From the NCBI GenBank assembly GCA_949128115.1, contig OX421963.1, positions 55,361,306 through 55,425,305 on the forward strand: a DNA stretch of 64,000 bases, in the 5' to 3' direction. The DNA comes from Anaspis maculata (lineage: Eukaryota; Arthropoda; Insecta; Coleoptera; Scraptiidae). The translations under genes were made by a program, and so were the position numbers. Of this stretch, positions 58,418 through 64,000 are shown piece by piece. Each line of letters starts with the position of its first letter. Positions within the stretch are counted from its first letter, which is position 1. A model generated the notes under the pieces. That model was given only the letters and a program-made list of their open reading frames with translations, made no database searches and was not told the origin of the DNA.

Positions 58418-61400
58418 ATCAAATTCCACATAAAAATGCTTCAATTTTCTGCTGAACATGGTCTCAGTGGCTTCAGTGACTTTCGCCACATAATAAATGA
58501 GTGAATTTCTAATTTATGCTGATGACTACAATTCTTTGGCCAACATCTACTATGCTGCCAGAACGAATAAAAAATGTCAAAACATAAAAAAATTACTTTA
58601 AAATACTGTCTTTTCTTTCTTCTGGAAATGGAAATGTCAATTGTAAGTATGGCATTTGAAATAAATTCAGACTTCCGTCATTACAAATCACGTATTCCGT
58701 GTTAACTTCCATGCTAATTCACTCCGACCTTCACCCTACCTCTGTACCTGTCGGAGGTAATAAGATAACGATTTCTTGCAGTCGCCCTATTTTAGACTAG
58801 GATTATACCCCAGTAAGGTGCTATTTCAATAGATAAGAAGCGAGAATAAATTGATGACCGGCTAAAAGTATGCAAGATCTATCCTGAAAGGTCTCAAATA
58901 TAACATATCAAAAGACCCCTCCGATCCCGCGTCAGCCTCCTCGAGCTAAGTATAAGATTTTAAATGGAAAAAAAAAACGTGACAGCCCAATTATTTTAGT
59001 TTTATACTAGTTTTGGGGTCTTCTCGACTTCCAGCTGCAGTACAATTGAGCACCAAAGCTGCTGTGTGCTTGAGACATGTTATTAAAAGTTCGCTACTTA
59101 AACAGAGTCTCTCTCTGTAAATTCTCATTCGTTGTTTAAATATACACGTAGTCGTGAGTTTTCTTCTCATGTCGTAGGTTGTGTCTTGGCTGCCTCCCAG
59201 TTTCCGTTGTTTTGAGGTGCCATATTTGAGCTCCTAGTAGGTAGCAGGTTGTAGTGAATGTAGCGCTCATAACTATTCGGTATTTACAACAGAGAGCGTT
59301 TAGTTAGAACAAAGTTGTCTGGTGGTAAATGCAAGGTGGAAGTAGCACCATTAGGCTTTAAACAAGAAACAAGGTGTAAAGAACTCTCGGAAGTACTGCA
59401 ACAATTTATTTGCTCAAACAAAAAAAATTGCACTCGGCATTGTACCTGCACCTATGGCAAGAGAAAAGGCTATGTCGTCCAGGACATAAGTCCGACTTGT
59501 AGGTATTGATCCCTATCAATCTCCACTCCACTCATTCCTACCAATTCCAGTTTCCACACTGCATTCTTGAAAAAATTATGAATGTCTATGAGATTCACGT
59601 TCGAGAGCCATTTTTCATGATTTGAATAGAGGCACTTTTCGTAGAGTGAAATAAAAATGATTGATACCTTATTATAACTCTCGAGAAAAATAAATTTGCC
59701 GCTACAACACGTACGAGTATAAACGATATAACTCGTGGAAGGTAGGAATCTTGTATTTTTCAACCATTATTGGTAACAATGGAGCTCTCCTAAATTCCCC
59801 CAGCTTCAATATTAGATTTCGAATCGATAATGACAACCATGGTGCTAATACGAACGCTTTACGTGATTTAATTAGTAGTTTACAAAGTTTCAACATTGTA
59901 TTATTGTTATCGTCGTACACGGGACGACTCGTCCGATTGGAAATACTTAATTAAAATTCCCTAAAGGTAACAAAACACGCAACTCAAAAGCCCCACATCG
60001 TCGTGAAGTTTTTTGTGTCGTTTTGTAACCGAGTGCAGACGCCGCCGGGTAGCACTTAAAAAATCGAACCGCGAGTAATTGCGAAAATCTTTGTGCAAAT
60101 GGAAGCGGGAATAATGTAGAAATTTCGTGTTGTTCCGCGTTCAATCCGCTGGAATAATGGTCCGCGAACATTATATCTTGGAGATTCTTGATTGAGATAG
60201 GTCTATAAATAAGGACATTCTGGTGGGTTTGGTTTAGGTTTTATTTCTGCTCACTCCCGCCCTATAAGTTGTGTCCGACTTCCTATTTCTCTATCAGAAA
60301 AACAACTGTTATTTATCATGGTGTGTTTTGCCTCGTCCTTACTAGGCCGCCTCCAAAAAGATGAAGGATCAATCATGTTTTTATGCAGGAAAATCGCATC
60401 CCATCGTTCAACTCTTGATCAAAATGTACACCTACGCCATCTTCGTTCCAATACATTCAATTCTTGTTTAGTAACTTTCAGCTGACATTCGATTTCTGGA
60501 AAGTTGCCCAACTTGGAATGGCCCACAGTAGGAAGGGTGTGGAGTTTTTGAGTATTGATCTTAAAATTCGTCTAAAATTCTTTACCCGTTTATTTATTGC
60601 TGATGGCTGATGGCACTCCCTTGAGAAATAAACCACGAACGGAATCGACAGCTCGCACTTCATTATGCATAATACCTAGTTGGAGTAGGTAAGGTAGCCA
60701 CCAGTCAAATGTCTGGGGAGCAATCAATTTATGGATCGATTTTGTGTCGTTATAATATAAGAATGAACTGAATTGCTTCCATTCCATGCAATCAAGCTCC
60801 TGCAATCAATATTTACCATTACCTTGCATTAGAAGTGTTTCAATTTCAAATGCGTTACAACTTTCAAAATAAGTATACCTATTTAAGCAGGTAGGTACTT
60901 GGTAACTTGGTTCGTTAGAGACCTCGTTAGAGACAATATGAAATATCAACATTGATGCACAAATATTTTAGTCGGGGTGCTACGATTTTGAATACCGCAA
61001 ATGAATTAGACGGGATGCCCTTTGGCATGATAACTACTCATACCAAGGTAATTGATTTTCTCCAAGGATGCGTTAACATTTCCCACTCAGAAAAAAAGAT
61101 GGCGACGATTTTTGACAGGACCTGAATTTTTGTAAAACATAGGCATGTGGGATATGTTTTCTTACTAATTTTGACCTCCTGAACACGAATATCGAGTTTA
61201 TTTTCACATTAGAAATCAAATCCACCCCATATTTGACATCCGAAAACCGCAAAAATAGCAGACTCTCGCTTATTTTCGAATTGAAAATTTTGTGTGCCAT
61301 TTACAGCGATTTCCAGCCTTGAGCTCGTTAAATGGATCTCACAAAACAAGTTAACAGTGTAAGTTCTGCAAAATAACTCTACAAACATCGCCAGGGTGCG

Positions 61401-61800
61401 CCCCAAAACATAAAAAATATGGGCTCTGGGAGCACATTTTTCTGCGGCTGATTTAAGGAATGTAAGTGTGAAATGGAAAATGTTTTGTAATATATTTCAC
61501 TGTTTTATATAGTAAACTTACATATACTAGGATTTATCAACATAAATTGACAATTTCAGATAAAAACAGAAAAAATATATGGGGGTGCAAAGCTGCATTT
61601 GGCTTGGGCACAGCCTGGTAAAAATTAGGAATTCAATTTATCACACGATATCTCCTAAAATTGGAAAGGTCAATCACAATAATTGAGAGTTAGGCTTTGT
61701 GATACCTGTTGGTTTTTAAAAATCCTAATGGTTTTTATCGTTGTTTTTTAAAAGCTCTTGGTAAATGTCTTCATTAGTTTTCATATTATAACGGAACTCG
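58418..61800. other. Mostly non-coding sequence
   Basis: No supported gene is seen. A plus-strand frame near 59315-59509 carries a Cys-rich end, FICSNKKNCTRHCTCTYGKR. This resembles Cys-rich tails in some transposon-encoded proteins but is too short to assign. Confidence 0.35.
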
Positions 61801-61825
61801 TTGGAGCCGTGCTTCGAGAGCTCAC

Positions 61826-62020
61826 CAGAATAGTCGCGATTTCGCGAAACCGATGGGATTTTCTAGAACTCTCACGAACGGATTACCGAGCAACGTTGGA
61901 ATATGCCGGAACGACAATGAACTAGACCAGAGCTTGTGAGATCATTCCAGAAGGCGCTGGAATATTCTCGAATACACGACGCGAGTTAATAAATAGCGAA
62001 ATTGTCAGAAATCTGATCAG
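61826..62020 (+). promoter_or_regulatory. Heat-shock (hsp70/hsp83-like) promoter with four HSE clusters
   Basis: HSE units lie in 5-bp register in four clusters: TTCGCGAA (61841-61848); TTC and GAA at 61861/61866 with GAA at 61876; GAA at 61899 and 61909; and TTC, GAA, GAA, TTC, GAA at 61945, 61950, 61960, 61965, 61970. A TATA-like TTAATAAATAG follows at 61986-61996, 14 bp after the last unit. This proximal spacing is like that of insect hsp70. A start site is expected near 62015-62025. The presumed leader is interrupted at 62060. No Hsp70 or Hsp90 coding frame is visible downstream to 64000. Confidence 0.7.
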
Positions 62021-62059
62021 AATTGAATTCACAGCGACAGTGCAGTGCATCAGCGAAGT

Positions 62060-62369
62060 AGATAGAGTCAGAACAAGCTGCGGAAGATATGCCAGCTCAC
62101 TGTTCCAGTGGGGCATGACCAACAGCCCCCGCTGCGACTGTGGAGCTGAATTTCAAACGGTGGACCACATAGTGAGTCAATGTCCGACAAGATTATATCC
62201 AGGCCCAGTGACAGAATTCCTTACTCTGACACCGGAGGCACTTCTATGGCTGGAAAATCTTGACATTCAACTTTGATTTTTCACCAATTTACCCATCATT
62301 TATTTATACTTTTTATACATTTTTCTTTCTTTATTGTGCAATGTACTGAATCCATACGAAATAATAATA
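62060..62369 (+). mobile_element. 5'-truncated non-LTR retrotransposon inserted in the heat-shock leader
   Basis: The 310-bp insert is flanked by the 11-bp duplication ATCAGCGAAGT (62049-62059 and 62370-62380). It encodes the last ~70 residues of a reverse transcriptase ORF, ending at 62276. Landmarks are VRTSCGRYASSLFQWG, the Cys/His cluster CDCGAEFQTVDHIVSQCP, and the C terminus WLENLDIQL. These are typical of the RT tail of RTE/jockey-like elements. A ~90-bp 3' UTR ends in AATAATAAT. The start of homology coincides with the duplication, showing 5' truncation at integration. Confidence 0.88.
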
Positions 62370-62380
62370 ATCAGCGAAGT

Positions 62381-64000
62381 TGAGCAGAAGGATATCTAAA
62401 GGTGACGATTTATTTGCATCGCAGATGAAGTTCTGAATTGCACAAGCTGGCTGGACACGAGGCTGGACACAAAAGAAAATGAAATGGGGACGAATACCCG
62501 TTCCGTTCCACTCTTTGACGTCCACAATTCCTGGACAAAATGACTCGCTTAACGGATTTTCTCAAGTGTTCACAACTTGAACAGCAAGCGTGCAACATTA
62601 ATGATTTTAACATCTAAATTCCAATAAAAACGACGCTCGCAAGTGCTGATGGTCCTGGACATTTCCATGGAACAAGAATTCAACCGCCCCCCAATCGTGG
62701 AAAAAGGCCCAAATCTTGAGCCTGCATGAGTGGCAAATAAGTGCTGAGGGCCAAATCAATCCTACCTGTTCTAAAGAATGACTGCCACTGAAAGAGTGGC
62801 TTGCTTTCATCATCATTTGCAGTTTCTTTTTGCCTATAGCACGTCGACTAGTGAGATGAATTTTACAATATTGAGTAACTAACCCCCATCACTCCCATCA
62901 GGCATTCTAAAGCCACAGTGAAAACCCGTCTATAACTTGGGCGTGCAAACTTTTGGTTGCAAATAATACTTCCCCAGCATATAAATTGGAGTTCTACCCT
63001 CGGTTCTACCCTGAACTGAAGATATTTTTCGGAAAGTTTCTATGCTTGATATTTTGCTTCTTCTAATTCGTGGGGGACACTTCCTCAAAAGTAAACATAT
63101 AAATATTATTCCACAAAAACGAATCGCTAGGGGAAAGAAACAGGAAGAGAAAGAGCACAGTCGGTTCATTAAACCACCATTTCGACATTTATTTGCTTTG
63201 TTTGAAAGCGCGGCCCTTGTGGCTGGCGCGTTCTCTTGATGCCGCCTAGTTCCCCAGATTTTCTACGAGTATGAAGAACCCACATCATTATCATCATTAT
63301 TCAACTCGTATAAAGTTGATAAATAAAGTTTAAACCAGGATTGTGTAGCGGGAGGACTTCGAACAATTACCAGGAATATTTGGGTATAAATAATTGTATC
63401 AAAAGGCCGATCCTTAGCTTTCGTCGTATATTGGGCCTCAATAATAAATATTGGGAAAAGTAAATTTCTGCGAGAGAAGTTTTAAGAATAATGCTACGAA
63501 CTTCTCTCTATGAAAACACACCAAGACATGACCAGAAAAATATGAAAAACAGAGTAAATTAATTTCAAAGACCATTGTTTTGCTTGCTTTGGACTAATAG
63601 TGCGGGAAGCAAAGAACCCACAGTCCCACACCTTGCAAAGTGTGTTCCAAACACGGAATTTTGTACACGTACTCATTAAAGTATGTACCCCGAACAAAAC
63701 AAGAGATGGTGATGCCCAGTTGAATTTTCCCCCTAAGGCACATGTTAAAGTAATCATGTTTTCCCTGGAGTCCTATACGGCCTATCTCCGAAACGGCAAG
63801 TGATACCGACATCGACATGCTGAAAAGTTCCCCGTAACTAATTAGGTGCCAGATGATTGAGAAAAAAAATCTGTACCACCTGTTCACTAATTGCTCTTGT
63901 TGTTTGTGATACAACCAAGAAATTTGGTACACGCTTTTTCCAAAGTATTATATAAAGCCATATATGGCATATCTTCAAAACAGTAAGTGATATCGACATA
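62381..64000. other. Sequence downstream of the interrupted heat-shock leader
   Basis: No chaperone or other recognisable coding frame is found. A possible weak donor AAAG|GTGACG lies near 62400, which would allow an hsp83-type non-coding first exon with the coding exon beyond the window. This is inference only. Confidence 0.3.

Noticed and set aside
1..64000. tRNA or rRNA genes
   Set aside because: No GGTTCGAATCC-type B box with a matching A box and acceptor stem, and no rRNA-like conserved blocks, were noticed on either strand.
1..64000. CRISPR arrays or bacterial-type operons
   Set aside because: The tandem repeats seen have no spacer structure, and the gene density and splice sites are eukaryotic.

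Overview
The window reads as nuclear DNA of an arthropod, most likely an insect. It is AT-rich by eye, nearly devoid of long open frames, saturated with transposons, and contains canonical GT-AG exons. Recurrent GGTAGGTACCTA-type strings occur in many insect genomes, Hemiptera and Lepidoptera among them. The order cannot be fixed from the sequence, so any species name would be a guess.

The only confidently recognised host gene is on the minus strand. Two internal exons (40736-41011 and 2102-2214) each carry an IQ calmodulin-binding motif, have canonical splice sites and join in matching phase (phase 1 to phase 1). Together they look like igloo (igl), the insect neuromodulin/GAP-43-like calmodulin-binding protein. 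On this reading 2215-40735 is one 38.5 kb intron, positions above 41011 lie on the 5' side of the gene, and positions below 2102 lie on its 3' side. No other igl exon was found.

Most of the rest is transposon-derived. The dominant class is foldback DNA elements: long inverted arms, mostly with TIRs beginning CAGGGTG or CCGGGTG and TA target duplications. They lie at about 6.2-7.7, 15.6-16.6, 18.7-24.1, 25.3-27.0, 27.6-30.5, 34.9-35.5, 42.6-42.9, 43.7-44.7, 53.0-54.0, 54.1-57.3 and 57.9-58.4 kb. The 18.7-24.1 kb block is a multi-level nest in which each insertion can be resolved by its own TIR and target duplication. Also present are a solo LTR (14826-15349) and a second LTR cut inside its TATA box (34709-34906), a hAT MITE with a perfect 8-bp duplication (33971-34178), a Harbinger-like MITE, a decayed Tc1/mariner transposase (37032-37475), three 5'-truncated non-LTR insertions, a ~262-bp satellite (10960-12135), a ~119-bp satellite and several microsatellites.

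The most striking regulatory sequence is at 61826-62020 on the plus strand. It has four clusters of heat-shock elements in exact 5-bp register and a TATA-like box, an hsp70/hsp83-like promoter. Its presumed leader is interrupted by a 5'-truncated retrotransposon fragment (62060-62369) with an 11-bp target duplication. No chaperone coding sequence follows within the window. A second candidate promoter (CCAAT plus TATA at 18141-18196) precedes a 50-residue ORF with one hydrophobic segment. All calls were made by eye; no alignments or database searches were run.
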